Below are positions 41,066 through 52,672 of a stretch of DNA of 64,000 nt, piece after piece (positions within the stretch are counted from its first letter, which is position 1; each line of letters starts with the position of its first letter). The notes beneath the pieces are model-generated. The model had not been told where the DNA came from. It was given only the letters and a program-made list of their open reading frames with translations, and ran no database searches. The DNA comes from Mermis nigrescens (lineage: Eukaryota > Nematoda > Enoplea > Mermithida > Mermithidae), in the NCBI GenBank assembly GCA_036768485.1, contig JAVLUZ010000154.1:1503308-1567307 (forward strand). Reading direction: 5' to 3'. The position numbers and the translations under genes were made by a program.

Positions 41066-41722
41066 ATTGCTGCCGCCACAAATTGAAGACCGAAAAAGGA
41101 ATTTTTCAAAAAAATTCGGAGAAAAACTGAATTTCGATCGATAAAACCACCTTTTACGGATTCAGCAATGTTGAAAACCCAGGAAAATAGCATATTTGAC
41201 AAAAAACACGAAGGTCACCATGTTCTCAAAAAATTCCGAAAATCTTTTTGCTGCGCCCTAGTCTATTTTACCTATTTATCATCTGAAATAAGGACCATGA
41301 TTCGGACGATTTTATGAAATGAAATTTTCCGGCGCTCTGCCGGACCTGCTGGGCTTGAGCGTGCCACCCAAAACCCCAGCTTCAAAAGAGGTTTTCCGTT
41401 GCATTCTCTTTAATCTATTCTAAGGTTCTATCCGTGCAAAGTATGCAGCTTTAATAACGATAATTTCGAAAAAAATTTCTTTGCATTTCAATTGTTGCAA
41501 CGCGATGTGAATAGTCCAAAAACGGCAATATTTTACGTCTAAGACGCATTTTTATACATTTTTATGGTCTGCACAGGTGGGCAACGCCGCGCCACCAGGT
41601 GGCGCCAGAAGGGAATTTAGTACCTTTAGAACTCCAGCTGGGTGGCGCCAGAAAAAACAGTTATTGATTGGGGGAGGGGTAGAATTTTTTTGACGCAAAA
41701 ATAAAAAAGTTAGAAAATGATA
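41066..41722. other. Unassigned, with repeat scraps
   Basis: Contains an S-like GGCGCTCTGCCGGACC...TTGAGCGTGCCACCC segment near 41330-41390 and a duplicated GGTGGCGCCAGAA (41599, 41642). No gene seen. Confidence 0.4.
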
Positions 41723-41945
41723 TAACAAACCAGCTAGCCAACTAACTGACCAACTAACCGGCCATCCAAGTCAACTAGCCAACCAAACAACCAACCAACC
41801 AGCCAAACGACCAACCAACTAGCCAACCAACCAACAAACTAACCGGCCAACTAAGCAGCCAACGAGCCAACCAAACAACCAACCAACCGCCTACCCAATC
41901 AAACAACTAACCAACTGACCAAACAAACAACCAACTAACCAACCT
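41723..41945. repeat. (CCAA)n-like imperfect microsatellite
   Basis: Imperfect CCAACTAACC/CCAAACAACC units over about 220 bp. Confidence 0.9.
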
Positions 41946-42057
41946 CAACAAAAGGGACCCTGGGACCTCCAGAACCGAAGTCCGTTTTCCAGATATGGTC
42001 TTCTGATATAAAAACAATTGCGGACCCATTGGCAAAAATTCAGGCTAAGCTGAGGAA

Positions 42058-42157
42058 NNNNNNNNNNNNNNNNNNNNNNNNNNNNNNNNNNNNNNNNNNN
42101 NNNNNNNNNNNNNNNNNNNNNNNNNNNNNNNNNNNNNNNNNNNNNNNNNNNNNNNNN
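42058..42157. other. Assembly gap, 100 N
   Basis: Exactly 100 N, a gap of unknown length. Confidence 1.
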
Positions 42158-42486
42158 ACAGTTATGATATTCTTCAGTATATTGAGTAATCGTGAGACGC
42201 TTGCTGTTCCCAAACCGCATGACTGCATCAAAGGTTTAAACCAACTTCTCAGTCCGATTAAAGCGGATTAAATTCGAAAGAACACCGCAAAGTTAATGAA
42301 ATGGACCATATAAATGTGCATTTGTACCTACACGTAACCGTATGTAGTGTCAAGTAAATGCTTCATCGCCCATAGGTAGTGGGCTATCCACAAATGTATG
42401 TGCAAGTAAGATTTTGCGAAGCATCTATAGTCTGTTTCATTTATCCGAGAGCTTTTTCAGTGAATGTTTTCGAAGGCTACTGTAAC

Positions 42487-42742
42487 CATACGTGGGCAGC
42501 AAGGAATTTCTGTGGGGGGTGCAAGATTTTTTTGAAGGTCAAAAAATGGCCTTAAAAATGGTGGTATGGAGATAAAAACACCATTTTTCGACGTTTCTCA
42601 TTAAGCACTATCCATTGGCATCAAAAAATTGCGAAAAAAGCGGAAAAAAAATTTTCAAAAATTGAATTCTGGGGGGTATTTTGATTTCTGGGGGGTATTT
42701 TGGCTTTCTGGGGGGTGCATACCTCCCCCACGCCCAGGTGTG
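42487..42742 (-). mobile_element. MITE family A, perfect TSD
   Basis: CATACGTGGGCAGC to CGCCCAGGTGTG, 256 bp. Perfect 8-bp TSD ACTGTAAC at 42479-42486 and 42743-42750. This copy best defines the family ends. Confidence 0.95.
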
Positions 42743-42943
42743 ACTGTAACCCCTTCTTTCTTATTTACTGTGAACCGCTAGATCTCACTGTAGCTACGCA
42801 GCAAAGAATGGTTTTTCAATAACATTCTTGCGGCATGATTTATTCTCGTCATCCAGCAGATCAATCAACTTACAGATAAAAATCGCGCATTCGGCTTATC
42901 CCAAGTTGACACTTCAAACGTAATAGACAAAACTTTTAAGAAA

Positions 42944-43015
42944 CTTCCGCATAGCTCAGTGATAAAACGTCTGCTTGTCGTCGAAGCAACCCGGCTTCGA
43001 TTACGGCCGATAGCT
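42944..43015 (+). other. tRNA-like pseudogene or SINE head
   Basis: Box A-like ATAGCTCAGTGATAAAACG, then a perfect 5-bp anticodon stem TGCTT/AAGCA with 7-nt loop GTCGTCG (anticodon would be CGT), then a box B-like GGCTTCGATTACGG. The T stem and acceptor stem are poor, so it is not a functional tRNA. Confidence 0.45.
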
Positions 43016-44190
43016 TATTTAGCGCACTTAATGTAATATGTCCCATCACTGATTAGATGCCTAAATTAAATTTATATTGGCGGATTAGTGCGTTAAAAAT
43101 CGAAGAATTCCAGCCACTCACCCTCACTGAGCTGATCTGCCGAATTACAGTAATTCGTCTTGTTTCGCTTACTGTAGCCCTTAAAAAATTTACCAAGCTC
43201 TCGAATAAATGAAACTGACTAGCATTAACCCTCCTACGGCCAACATAAAAAAATCGTCTCTAGGCCAACACAGTGAACTTTGTTCACCGGGCAACTTACA
43301 ATATTTAGGTGACATGCATTGGCATAATACAATGCCCAGAACATTGCCCACTCCTTGTTCATTGATAAACAGAATTTTAAAGAATTTTTTTTAATGAAAC
43401 AGGAATTCATACTGTAAGATCTACAGTAAATGTCAAAAGCTCTAAATCAGTATGTAACCTACTATTTAGCATTGCCATTCTTCAACTTGTATCGAGAAAT
43501 ACTAAAAATTTACACACAAGTACGTTTTTTATTGTGGTTTTTTCGCAAAGAAATGTGTAGATAACTGATAGAAAAATTTTACTTCATGAATCGCGCTTTT
43601 GGTTCCAAAATCTACTAAAAAGCATGCTTTTTTAATATTTAGAAATGTTCTGTGGTTTAAATTTAATTTAAATTTAAAATTTAACTTTCTAAAACCTACC
43701 TACATACTAAATCTCAATGTGAATTATCGTTCACAATTGTACCTATAATTTGTTTTAGTCTTAAAGACGGTATCTACAGTACTTGCCCGCCACACATCGG
43801 CGTGAGTATGCTCTGGAGTCTGGACCCCCAAAATCGATTTTTTTAATTTTTTGGCCCCACCGTACCCCCGAAATTTGGCTGCGCTGCCCATATTTCGGAT
43901 AAGTAAAAGATGTACCTGCGTGCTTAACCGTTGCAATGGCCGCCCGAATACCTTACGGATGGGTGGATTATCGAAAACCTGGCAGTCGGTCGGTACATAC
44001 TATCCGACATACAGCAACTGGTATGTACGTATGCATACAGATCGCCAAAGGAGCGAAACGTATGCTTTCCCGAGAAATAAAGGTAAAAAAAGACAGAAAC
44101 CGGATCTTTTTTTGTAAATACTTGAAATTGACTACAAGCAATCGATTACAGAGTTCTTGGCCGTTTTGATAAACAAAAAATTTTTAACGT
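43016..44190. other. Unassigned sequence downstream of JKAMP
   Basis: Mostly non-repetitive. Short open frames on both strands (for example 43936-44169, plus) have no recognised domain or splice support. 43780-43890 looks like part of a C-rich repeat. Confidence 0.4.
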
Positions 44191-44200
44191 CATCCATCAG

Positions 44201-44388
44201 CACACCTGGGCGTGGGGCATGCACCCCCCTCAGAATTCATTTTTTGAAAATTATTCCCGCAGTTTTGATGCCAATAGATAGTGCTCGATGAGAAACGTTG
44301 AAAAATGGTGTTTCTCCGCCATACCACAATTTTTGAGACCATTTTTTGACTTTTGAAAAACATAATTTTGGTGCTGCCCACGTACATG
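44201..44388 (+). mobile_element. MITE family A, short, perfect TSD
   Basis: CACACCTGGGCG to CCCACGTACATG, 188 bp, lacking most of the C-rich block. Perfect 8-bp TSD TCCATCAG at 44193-44200 and 44389-44396. Confidence 0.95.
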
Positions 44389-44506
44389 TCCATCAGCCCA
44401 AACAATCTCTCTACTTGACCCCAGACCGGCTATATGCTGTCAATCTAAAATCGGAACTCAAATTCGAAGCTTTGAGATTCCTAGGTCATGCGCGCCCCAG
44501 AAGTCA

Positions 44507-44512
44507 TTTAAT
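44507..44512 (-). promoter_or_regulatory. Possible poly(A) signal of JKAMP
   Basis: ATTAAA on the minus strand, about 70 bp beyond the JKAMP stop codon. A common variant hexamer; position is suitable but there is no independent support. Confidence 0.35.
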
Positions 44513-44580
44513 CTCAAACCTGTAAAGGCGAGCATATGTACAAACGATAAAGTGTTTAAAGTACAATAGGCGAAACACAA

Positions 44581-44799
44581 TCACGTGACTCTCAAAAGCT
44601 TATCCGGTTCACTCAACGATACTGTAAGCGCGTAAAAAATCGTTGGCATTGGAATCAAAATCAGAAGCGCGCCCAAGGTGGTGTAATCTCTAATTCCCGT
44701 TATAGCAATAATGCAATAGAGATAAAAGCAGGACAAAGTCCAAAACGCCAACGCGCATCGCTTTTGACGAATCGCGTTCAATAGCAATTGTTTTGTTTT
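44581..44799 (-). CDS. JKAMP: JKAMP, terminal exon
   Basis: A 219-nt exon in phase 0 after the acceptor TTTTTGTGCTTAG: 72 residues and a TGA stop. It encodes the last two membrane helices (FWTLSCFYLYCIIAIT and LGALLILIPMPTIFYALTV) and a short tail SEPDKLL. This aligns with the end of vertebrate JKAMP, where a helix is followed by a LPLLALVPTPALFYLFT-like helix and TEPSRIL. Nearest upstream exon is 3.26 kb away. Confidence 0.9.
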   Translation of the reverse strand, partial: KTKQLLLNAIRQKRCALAFWTLSCFYLYCIIAITGIRDYTTLGALLILIPMPTIFYALTVSLSEPDKLLRVT

Positions 44800-45209
44800 C
44801 TAAGCACAAAAATACATAAATACACAAAAAAGGAGTGTAATATGACAAAAACGGAAAAGAGAGGAGACGTAATTAAAGAAGGCACGATGTGCAAAAAAAA
44901 CGACAAAAGCAGCCGTCATGATTTAAAAAACTAAGGGAACTTGAATTTTTCTACAACTTTCTAAACAAATATTGGTTTTTATTAGAAATTCTTGGAGATC
45001 GACATAGAGAAATGAATTTACGATCAAAACATGTAGATAATTAATTTAAAATTTCCATATATCACGCAACTCACTTCATAAGAAGTTACAGTCCGTTTCA
45101 CTTAATCTATTAAATTTAAAAAAAGGCTGCGAGACAAAATGAATTCAGTGAAACAATAAACAATGTAAAGAAACAACAATGTGCAAATTTTCATACAGAG
45201 TAGCCGGAA

Positions 45210-45430
45210 ACAGGCTGAACCCCATGTTACAAACGCGGGATGGGGGATCCCCACCTACACTTGTGATCATCCTCCCCATCCCCAAAGTTAGAAAATTTTT
45301 GACCCCTCTCCCGATTTTTAGGAAAAATTGAATTTTTTTGGCAATTTTTTTAAGAATCGAAGGTCATTCACCCCTCCACCTAAAAACAGTGGACACCTCC
45401 ACTCAAAATTTTGAGCCATTACATGTATGG
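45210..45430 (+). repeat. Family Y, copy 1
   Basis: GGATGGGGGATCCCCAC...CCCCATCCCCAAAGTT...GGTCATTCACCCCTCC...TTTTGAGCCATTACATGTATGG. Relatives at 58920-59130 and 61075-61300. Ends look like weak inverted repeats (TACATGTATGG, GGCTGAACCCCATGTTACA). Classification unknown. Confidence 0.65.
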
Positions 45431-45483
45431 TTACAACAACACTCCATAACTTCAGCTTATGTGAACCTAGAATTTTATGAAGG

Positions 45484-46170
45484 CAAGCGAAGAAAAATGC
45501 TCCGATGGAACAAAAAGGACGGATATACTTGGAATTACGCATCATTAAGGACATAAAAAGATGAGATTGGGGAAAAGTTACCAATGTATGCCTTAAAAAA
45601 GCTGTAAGAGTTTACTAAAAATAAGACTTCCGCCAAAAACGCAAAAAATAAAAGTATATTCTGCGGCCTGCAGAATGGACGACGTAAAAATAAATAACGT
45701 CACCAGCTTATTCATAAAAAGAGAAGCGATCACACTAATCAAAAAACGACTTAATGTGCATTATTACGCTAGCATGGCACGCATTTTATAGGGCAGCTAA
45801 TAACACGATGGTGTGCCTGTCATAATTCATTTATGAAGCCATTGACGATTAACTAAATATTGGTTAGATATTGAAAGAAAAATTTGATATTGATAAGAAA
45901 TTAAATGAGTTATTGAAACACATCAAAGCTTCCGTATCATCTCTTTCTAAGCCGGTGAAGAAGATTTTGTGAAGGCACGCTTTTTATAGAAGCCGCATGA
46001 TATATTTCGATTTTTCGAGTTTCATGGCGGAGTCTTATTTTTAATAGATTCTTACAACTTTCACGGGCCTACATTGGTGACTTTTCCCTAGCCCCTCCTT
46101 TTATGTCTTTAATGATGCGTAATTCCAAGTATATTCGTCATTTTTGTTCCATCGGAACATTTTTTGCAAG
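45484..46170. mobile_element. Element C, copy 3 (diverged, shorter)
   Basis: Left GAAGAAAAATGCTCCGATGG...TCTGCGGCCTGCAG and right TTGTTCCATCGGAACATTTTTTGCAAGTA. The central part differs from copies 1 and 2 and lacks the family A unit. Confidence 0.75.
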
Positions 46171-46375
46171 TACCCTACTTTTAATTAGCATGATTTGAGT
46201 AAATCGGTCAGTAAACACACATGGTAACATGCTACCATGATTACAGCATATCAACAACGCGGAAAACAATATTAGTCTGAATATCCGCATAATCTTTTTT
46301 AAACAAGACTATCTTACCTTATTTAAACCGATCAAATGTTTTCAGCATAAACTTTACCCAACTACTGGGTGTAAG

Positions 46376-46540
46376 CAGGGGCGGATTTAGGGGGAGGCGG
46401 GGGGGCGCCCCCCATTGGCCCAAAATAGTGCGCAAAATTAAGCATTTTTTGAGCGATTTTCTGGTTAAACGGCTAATTTTTCCGCCCAAGTCAGGGTTCC
46501 GCCCCCCTTAGGGGTACCGCCCCCTTAGGAAAATCCAAGC
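46376..46540 (+). mobile_element. Element K, right-truncated copy
   Basis: CAGGGGCGGATTTAGGG start, GCCCAAGTCAGGGTTCCG and GGGGTACCGCCCCC inside. It is the reverse of the K copy at 18483. The far end fades at CTTAGGAAAATCCAAGC, so no TSD. Confidence 0.8.
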
Positions 46541-46599
46541 ACATTTTTAAAAATTTTACTTCCGCAACGCTCTAGAACTAAAGTTAATTTTCAGTTTAA

Positions 46600-47300
46600 A
46601 CCACGCAAAACCCCTAAATATCACAAGATTTTAATCGGATTCGTAATTCTGATATTACTGTGATATTACGATCAATATTTATGAATGAAAAAATTAAATT
46701 AACTATCCACAAAGGTCTGGAGACAAATAAATATCCGATGTAAACCACTTTACATCATTGTTGAGTGTAAACAAACGCGTCCAACTGACGTGTCACGTTT
46801 AGCACCTGGTATATTTTAGACTTTTGATCATGTCCAAACTCAAAACCGGAGAAGTTGACAGAAACAAACAAGACAGAAACACGTTTAACGCGCCCGATTT
46901 CTGACTTTACACTTCCCGAAAAGACTCAATATTGATGTAAACAAATACACACAATGTACTGTGACGTATACACCTCAGAAAGTACTTTATTTTTATTCTA
47001 TCCAATTTATTCCGACTTCTAATCGGTGAAATTGGCGAACAAAAAAGAGACAAAAACAAATTTTTCACCATCCATCGCATTGTAAACTTTAAAAATCTCA
47101 ACCTGAGTGTAAAGAAAGCCGGTTTAGGCCAGTTTGTAGCCTTTGAATCGTAGTACGCTTGTGTGTGTATAACTTCTGTTCCGCAAAATATCTGAGATAT
47201 TAACTAATCATAAAAGGAAGAAAACGTGTTTTCACCCCATGTTACACCCCTGATTTCGAACTTCACACCTCCATGAATAAGTCAATATTGATTCTTATAA
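46600..47300. repeat. Satellite remnants of the 270-bp type
   Basis: GATTTTAATCGGATTCG...GATATTACTGTGATATTACG and TGTAAACCACTTTACATC match the 20.4-21.4 kb satellite; later parts parallel 21.3-22.0 kb (AGACAGAAACACGTTTAA, TATTCCGACTTCTAA). Confidence 0.75.
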
Positions 47301-47481
47301 AACACGATCATTTTTGAGCCCAGAAGAGCATTTTAAAATTAAACCCCCCGCGCGAAATTTCCAGGCTGTGCATGTCTGGTGGGGAGATTCCCCATCCCCG
47401 TTATATGTTAATCTTTGGTAATGCAAGGAGTCTCAAATTCTAAATTTATATTAAGGTAATGATGAATGATCGGGGTGCACC

Positions 47482-47753
47482 CATAGACGGGCGGCACCAA
47501 AATTCTGGGGTGCAAGATTTTTCAAAGATCAACAAATGGCCTTAAAAATGGTGGAATGACGAAAAATACCATTTTTCAACGTTTCTCAACGAGCACTAAC
47601 CAATGGCATCAAAAAAAAAATTGCGAAAAAAACAAAAAAAAATTCAAAAAAATTGAATTCTGGGGGTGTGGTATTTTGGTTTCTGGGGGAGGGGGTATTT
47701 TGGTTTCTCGGAGGGGGTGCATACCCCCAACCCCCACCCCACGTCCAGGTATG
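47482..47753 (-). mobile_element. MITE family A
   Basis: CATAGACGGGCGGC to CGTCCAGGTATG. Flanking GGTGCACC/GGTGTACC match at 7 of 8 if the last G is shared with the element. Confidence 0.88.
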
Positions 47754-48058
47754 GTGTACCTTTTTCTGGGCCACAAATGCAATTTTCGTATACTAGATTT
47801 ATTAAGCATTTGTTTATACAAGACTAAATAACGAGTGTTGAATTTAGCGTTATAAATCAACCTCATTTTTCGAATTTGCAGCTCATTAACCTACGCAACG
47901 AATAAGCAAAAAAAGTAATAATTTGAAATAAGAAATTTTAATTTAATTTATAATGAAAATTTAATACAAAACAAAGAAAAATTCGAATTTAGATCTACCG
48001 AATCTACTCGTAAAAGATGAATCTAATTAAAATAAAATCAAACTGCCTAATTTCCCAC

Positions 48059-48135
48059 CTGCTCATCATTAGCGGTCAAACAAAGCGCATTCGCCACTAG
48101 GCAACATACGGCAAATATATATGGAAATGAGTAAT
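48059..48135 (-). CDS. JKAMP: JKAMP, penultimate exon
   Basis: A 77-nt exon between TTTCTTCTCAG and GTGGGA. It starts with two bases that complete a Tyr codon begun in the previous exon (L-Y-Y-S-F-P-Y-I-F) and ends in phase 0. It supplies the helix SFPYIFAVCCLVANALCLTA, matching LLYYAFPYIILVLSLVTLAVYM of the known family. Confidence 0.88.
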
Positions 48136-48272
48136 CTGAGAAGAAATGACGAAAAAAAATTAAAAAATCGCTAATAAAAAAATTTTAAATTCTATGGGTA
48201 TGTTAATATATCTTTAATTCTTGGGGAAAAAGATCCAACCAAACCTATGATTTCGGGGGTTTAGGCACACGT

Positions 48273-48476
48273 ACACACGTAGGCAGGGGGGTGGGATTAT
48301 GCACCCCCCAGAAGGCCGAATACCCCTCCAAAAACCAAAATAACCCCAAGAATTAAATTTTTAAAATTTTTTATCGTCCTTTTCACATTTTTGATGCCAA
48401 TGGATAGTGCTCGATGAGAAACGCTGAAATATGGTGTTTTTTCAACATACCACCATTTTTAAGACCGTTTTTTAAG
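48273..48476 (+). mobile_element. MITE family A, right end lost
   Basis: CACACGTAGGCAGGGGG start and the TTGATGCCAATGGATAGTGC core, cut at TTTTTTAAG where K-family interior sequence begins. Confidence 0.75.
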
Positions 48477-48479
48477 CGT

Positions 48480-50075
48480 TTTTTTTTGTACTCGGCAAAT
48501 ATTTTTCCCGATGTACAAAGACATTTCGAAAAGATAAAAATTGCAAAAAAGATCTGAAATTCGCGAAAATTTTGGGCGCTTCGCGCCGAAATTAGTTATT
48601 GTGTGTTCTATATATCTTTATAATGACAGAAATTGCATTTCAAAAGAAAAAATGTCAAGTTTTTCGGCGCTTCGCGCCGTTTTCAGACGATTCTGAGTAA
48701 TTTTTGCCCTCACGGACCTAGAGATTAGCTAAAATACACTACAAAAGTCGAACAAGTCTGTTTTTACAACTATAAAATCGCTACTGTGCCACATTAAAGT
48801 ACTCAAAATTGTGTGTACAAAATGTACAAAGATTTCTGAGAAGACAAAAACTGTAAAAAGGTGTATAATTTTCGGTGCTTCGCGCCGAAATGAATAATTG
48901 TTTGCTCTATATATCTTTAAAATGGCAGAATTTGCAAATAAAATGAAAAATGTCAAATTTTTTCGGCGCTTCGCACCGTTTTGAGACGATTATTAGTGAT
49001 TTTTGCCCTAAGAAACCCAGAAATTACCTGAAATACACTACCAAAGATCGAAGAAGTGTTTTACCACACTAAAATCGCTACTGTACTATATTACAGTACA
49101 CAAAAATTTGCATATACAAAATGTACAAAGACTTTTGGGGACCATGTTTGTACATGTACAAACGGAACTTGTACAAAAAAAACACTATGCCTACCTATGT
49201 GTTTAGGGAATGCCTGCAAGAAATTTTTTTCGCATCAGAGAATTTTTCATTTTACAAAAAATTAAAAAGATGCTGTTGTAAGCGTTCCTAGCGATCTTTC
49301 GGCTAAAAATGTCAAATTTTCGGCGTTTTGCGCCATACACAGTCGAACTCGGATATAAGACAACCCCTTGGGACCAGACTTAAATGCGTCTTATAGCCGA
49401 GTGTGTATTGTACAGCAAGGTTATGGTTTATTTGAAAAAAACGTGTTAAGCAAGGAGTTTAGTGGAAGTAAACTGTTATCGAAGCTTGTTTTAATGATTT
49501 TTTCATGATACGCAATGTGTATCCTACATAGCAGATAAAAGTAAGCGAAATTCGATAAGCAAACTGAAAGCAGGCAAGCATTCACATATTGCGCCTCATA
49601 CTTCCTTTTAAATTTTACCTAATTTGCAGAAAACATTGTACAGAATTTCACCTCCGTCCACAGATATTTATCGTTTAGTTGAATTAATCGCGTCTTATAG
49701 CCGAGGTTGCCGCGTCTTATAGCCGAGGTGCCCACGTCTTAGAACCATGCGTCTCGTATACCTTGCTTTATATGCATTAAATATATACAATGGGAGCAGG
49801 TCAGCTGCTCCTTATAGTCTAATAGCCGAGTGCCTAATAGGCGAGTTGCTAATATATCTGTATGCATTACGGATGACTGGGACCAGAGATTTTTGCGTCT
49901 TATAAGCCGAAACGTCTTATTACCAGGGCGCCTTATAGCCGAGTTCGACTGTACTCACTTTTGACCACATTTTGTTCAACTTACTCGATTTTTAATTTTT
50001 TTTAAAACGTTTTTACGTTTTCAAAAAGGAAAAGCGTAGTCAGAAACGTTAAAAATATTTTGATGCATGCCCATC
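48480..50075. repeat. K-family interior sequence, two tandem units, split by element W
   Basis: 48490-48840 and 48830-49180 repeat the unit GTACAAAGA...TTGCAAAAAAG...GGGCGCTTCGCGCCGAAATTAG...CACTACAAAAGTCGAA. The same unit occurs at 57700-58140 and, reversed, in element K at 23240-23680. From 49953 it continues with TTTGTTCAACTTACTCGA as at 54440. Confidence 0.75.
49340..49952. mobile_element. Element W, pogo/Tigger-like MITE
   Basis: CAGTCGAACTCGG and CCGAGTTCGACTG are inverted ends, of the CAGT..AACTCGG type known for Tigger/pogo relatives of Tc1/mariner. Interior repeats of GCGTCTTATAGCCGAG. Comparison with the homologous uninterrupted sequence at 54416-54440 (GCCATATACTCATG) supports a TA target, with the left TA now CA. 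Confidence 0.8.
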
Positions 50076-50084
50076 GCTTGCATG

Positions 50085-50230
50085 GGCAGCAAGAAAATTC
50101 CGATGAGGGGGTCAGGATGGGTAAAATTGCCAAAAAATGTAACTAAAATAGAATTCTGGGGGTCAACAGTAATCTGGGGTGGGGGGTTCAACTTCTGGGG
50201 GGATACAACCCCCAACGCCCATGCGTGCTT
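50085..50230 (-). mobile_element. Family B, copy 1 (short relative of A)
   Basis: CATGGGCAGCAAGAAAATTC at the left and CCCAACGCCCATGCG at the right, with TAACTAAAATAGAATTCTGG and GGTCAACAGTAATCTGGGG between. Same outer end as family A but a different interior. A second copy is at 60158-60330. Confidence 0.75.
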
Positions 50231-50318
50231 ATGAGCCCTAAAACGGTACTTTCGAGAAAACGTTTGCTTTTCACCCTCCTCCTCCCAATTCCCATGATAT
50301 ACTTATCTGGGTCCAAGT

Positions 50319-50559
50319 CACACCTGGGCGTGGGGGGTTTGGGGGTATACACCCCCCAGAAAACCAAAATACCCCCCAAAAATCAATTTTTGAAAAATTT
50401 TTACGTTTTTTTCGAAATTTTTTGATGCCAATAGATAGTGCTTGATGAGAAACGTCCAAAAATGGTGTTTTTATCGCCATACCACCATTTTTAAGGCCAT
50501 TTTTTGACCTTCAAAAAATCTTGCACCCCCTCCCAGAATTTTCTTGCTGCCCACGTATG
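50319..50559 (+). mobile_element. MITE family A, perfect TSD
   Basis: CACACCTGGGCG to CCCACGTATG, 241 bp. Perfect 8-bp TSD GTCCAAGT at 50311-50318 and 50560-50567. Confidence 0.95.
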
Positions 50560-50567
50560 GTCCAAGT

Positions 50568-50990
50568 CCCCATTATCTTGCAGAGATGACACATTTTAGT
50601 AGGGCAGTAGATGATAAGAAATGAGATGAGAAAAGAATTGATTTTTCTTTAACTTTTCTGACCTGTCAAAATCTGACCCCATGTGGTGAGCGGGCAGATT
50701 CTACAAATTTAGCTTGGAAAGCAGAAAAGATTAGCAAAAGCACGTTTTGGCCAGAAATTTGTGAGAGGGCCGATAATCTCAACTTTTACTTAGCCAAACA
50801 TAACGGCTAGAAATTTTGGAAAGACAGTAAACCAAAATGCTGTTTTTAGGGGAGGAGGGAAAATGCTATTCTATTTTTGGCCATACATGGTAAAGAAAGC
50901 ACTAAAAATAGCCTGAAACGCATGTTTTTCCCCAAAAATCGGGAGGGGGATTTGCAGTCTTTGGGAAGACCATCGACTTTGTGCGGGTGA
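50568..50990. other. Unassigned intron sequence
   Basis: C-rich and A-rich, resembling fragments of family Y (CCCCAAAAATCGGGAGGGGG). No gene. Confidence 0.4.
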
Positions 50991-50994
50991 TGCC

Positions 50995-51252
50995 CATAGG
51001 TAGACGGCACCGAAGTTCTGAGGAGGGGGTGCAAGATTTTTCAAAGGCCAAAAAATGGCTTTAAAAATAGTTGTATGGCAAAAAAACACCATTTCTAACG
51101 TTTCTCATCGAGCACTATCCATTGGCATCAAAAAATTGCGAAAAAAACAAAAAAAAATTTCGAAAAATTGAATTCTGGGGGGGTTTAGTTTCTAGGGGGT
51201 ATATTGGTTTCTGGAGGTGCATACCCCCCAAATCCCCGCACGCCCAAGTATG
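50995..51252 (-). mobile_element. MITE family A
   Basis: CATAGGTAGACGGC to CGCCCAAGTATG. Flanks GTGATGCC and GTGATCCC match at 7 of 8. Confidence 0.9.
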
Positions 51253-51474
51253 GTGATCCCCATCTAAGTGTATAGTTAACGAACTTTACAACGAATAATA
51301 AAATGATTCAACGAATAATATTTACCAGTAGATATTCTCAATATTTTTTTATATTTTCTAGATACGTATTAAGAAATAATATTCATAAATTATATATTTT
51401 TAAATATAAAAGCTGAAAATAGTATTTTTTCTCCGTTTCTTCGCACTTTACGACTTAAATACGTTGAGACTCAC

Positions 51475-51659
51475 ATAGGAAGCCAGCAAAAACCGCGTGC
51501 AGCAGTATAAGAATAGGATAAAAGTACAAAGCGGCATAAATAGCCGAAGAAGCGCCCGTTTTACGCCAGCTTTTCCTCAGATAAAAGACCGAGGCGATGA
51601 TCCTAATGAGCGCCGTGAATACAATGGCTAGGGAGTAGTAAATAAACGGGAGAGAAAAC
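51475..51659 (-). CDS. JKAMP: JKAMP, third exon from the 3' end
   Basis: A 185-nt exon after CCTTTCAG and before a consensus GTGAGT donor. Its first G completes a Leu codon from the upstream exon and it ends one base into a Tyr codon. It encodes the helix FIYYSLAIVFTALIRIIASVF, a basic cytoplasmic loop YLRKSWRKTGASS, and the helix start AIYAALYFYPILILLHAVFAGFL. The IYAALYF.PIL..L.AV..G.L stretch is nearly identical to vertebrate JKAMP. Confidence 0.92.
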
Positions 51660-51951
51660 CTGAAAGGTTTGAAAAAATGGAGAATAAAAAAATTGGAAAA
51701 GTATTAATTTTTAACTAGAATAAATAAATAAATATTATATGGGCGGGTTCGGCGTAAAAGACTAAATTAAGTTAAATAAATTAAATTTTTAATTAAACTT
51801 GACTAAAATCCTTAATTAGGGACTAGCTCGAACCGAAAATTTAATTATCAAATTTGTAATCAATAACACATAACGTACAGCAGCTTAGAAACTGGAGCAA
51901 AGAGCATTTTAAAATATTACATATACATATGTATTTAGAACCACAACTGGG

Positions 51952-52331
51952 CAATGCCTCATATCGGCCCATCATCAGGACGGGCCGAACAAAAGGTTAG
52001 ATGGGGCGAAGGGGTAACTTGGACGGGGATATATTTTGTACAGGGAGAAAATTTTTGGAGACAATTTAAGGGAATGCTAGATACAGTGTAATATGATCAG
52101 TTTGCAAAACATGCACAAGAACTATCTTATTACACTGTTCGACTCGTTTTTCATGAATGGAGCCATCTTTTTTCAGTGACTGACCCACTGATTAAGCTGA
52201 ACGACACACCTTTTTCAGGCACGGACCCAACTTTTCCAGGGACAGACCCACCTTTCTCAGGGTCTAGGGACCCACCCACCCTTTTGGCTGGACGTTGGAC
52301 GGGGCGAACCGTCAGCCATTGCCCAGGTATG
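51952..52331 (+). mobile_element. Element T copy 2, perfect TSD
   Basis: CACAACTGGGCAATGCC to GCCCAGGTATG, 380 bp. Perfect 8-bp TSD TTTAGAAC at 51944-51951 and 52332-52339. Interior has CAGACCCACCTTT short tandem units and GGGCCGAACAAAAGG. Confidence 0.95.
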
Positions 52332-52672
52332 TTTAGAACCATGCACGGACAAACCGTACAACTTCATTTAACTTAGTATCAAAGGGGCGAGGTAGGTATC
52401 AAATGGGAAGACCGGCGAGTATCAATGGCAAATTTTGAAATATTATACGAATCGAAGAAAAATGATGGTGATACACAAAAATGACTCTAAAATTAGTAAA
52501 TTGACTAAAAAAGAATACGAATCTTGTAAAATACGTGGAAATCATTTCAAAATAACTAAACAATTAAACAATCAACCCATGACTGACCAACCAATAATCA
52601 ATAACCAATCAAATGACCAATGATCAAGCAATCAAGTACTAAGCAATCTACATGCACATAGCGGGTGCGGGG

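Noticed and set aside
42944..43015. Functional tRNA gene
   Set aside because: Good anticodon arm but poor acceptor and T stems; better seen as a tRNA pseudogene or SINE head.
43936..44169. 77-residue plus-strand open frame starting MAARIPYGWVDYRKP
   Set aside because: No recognised family or supporting splice or promoter context; likely chance.
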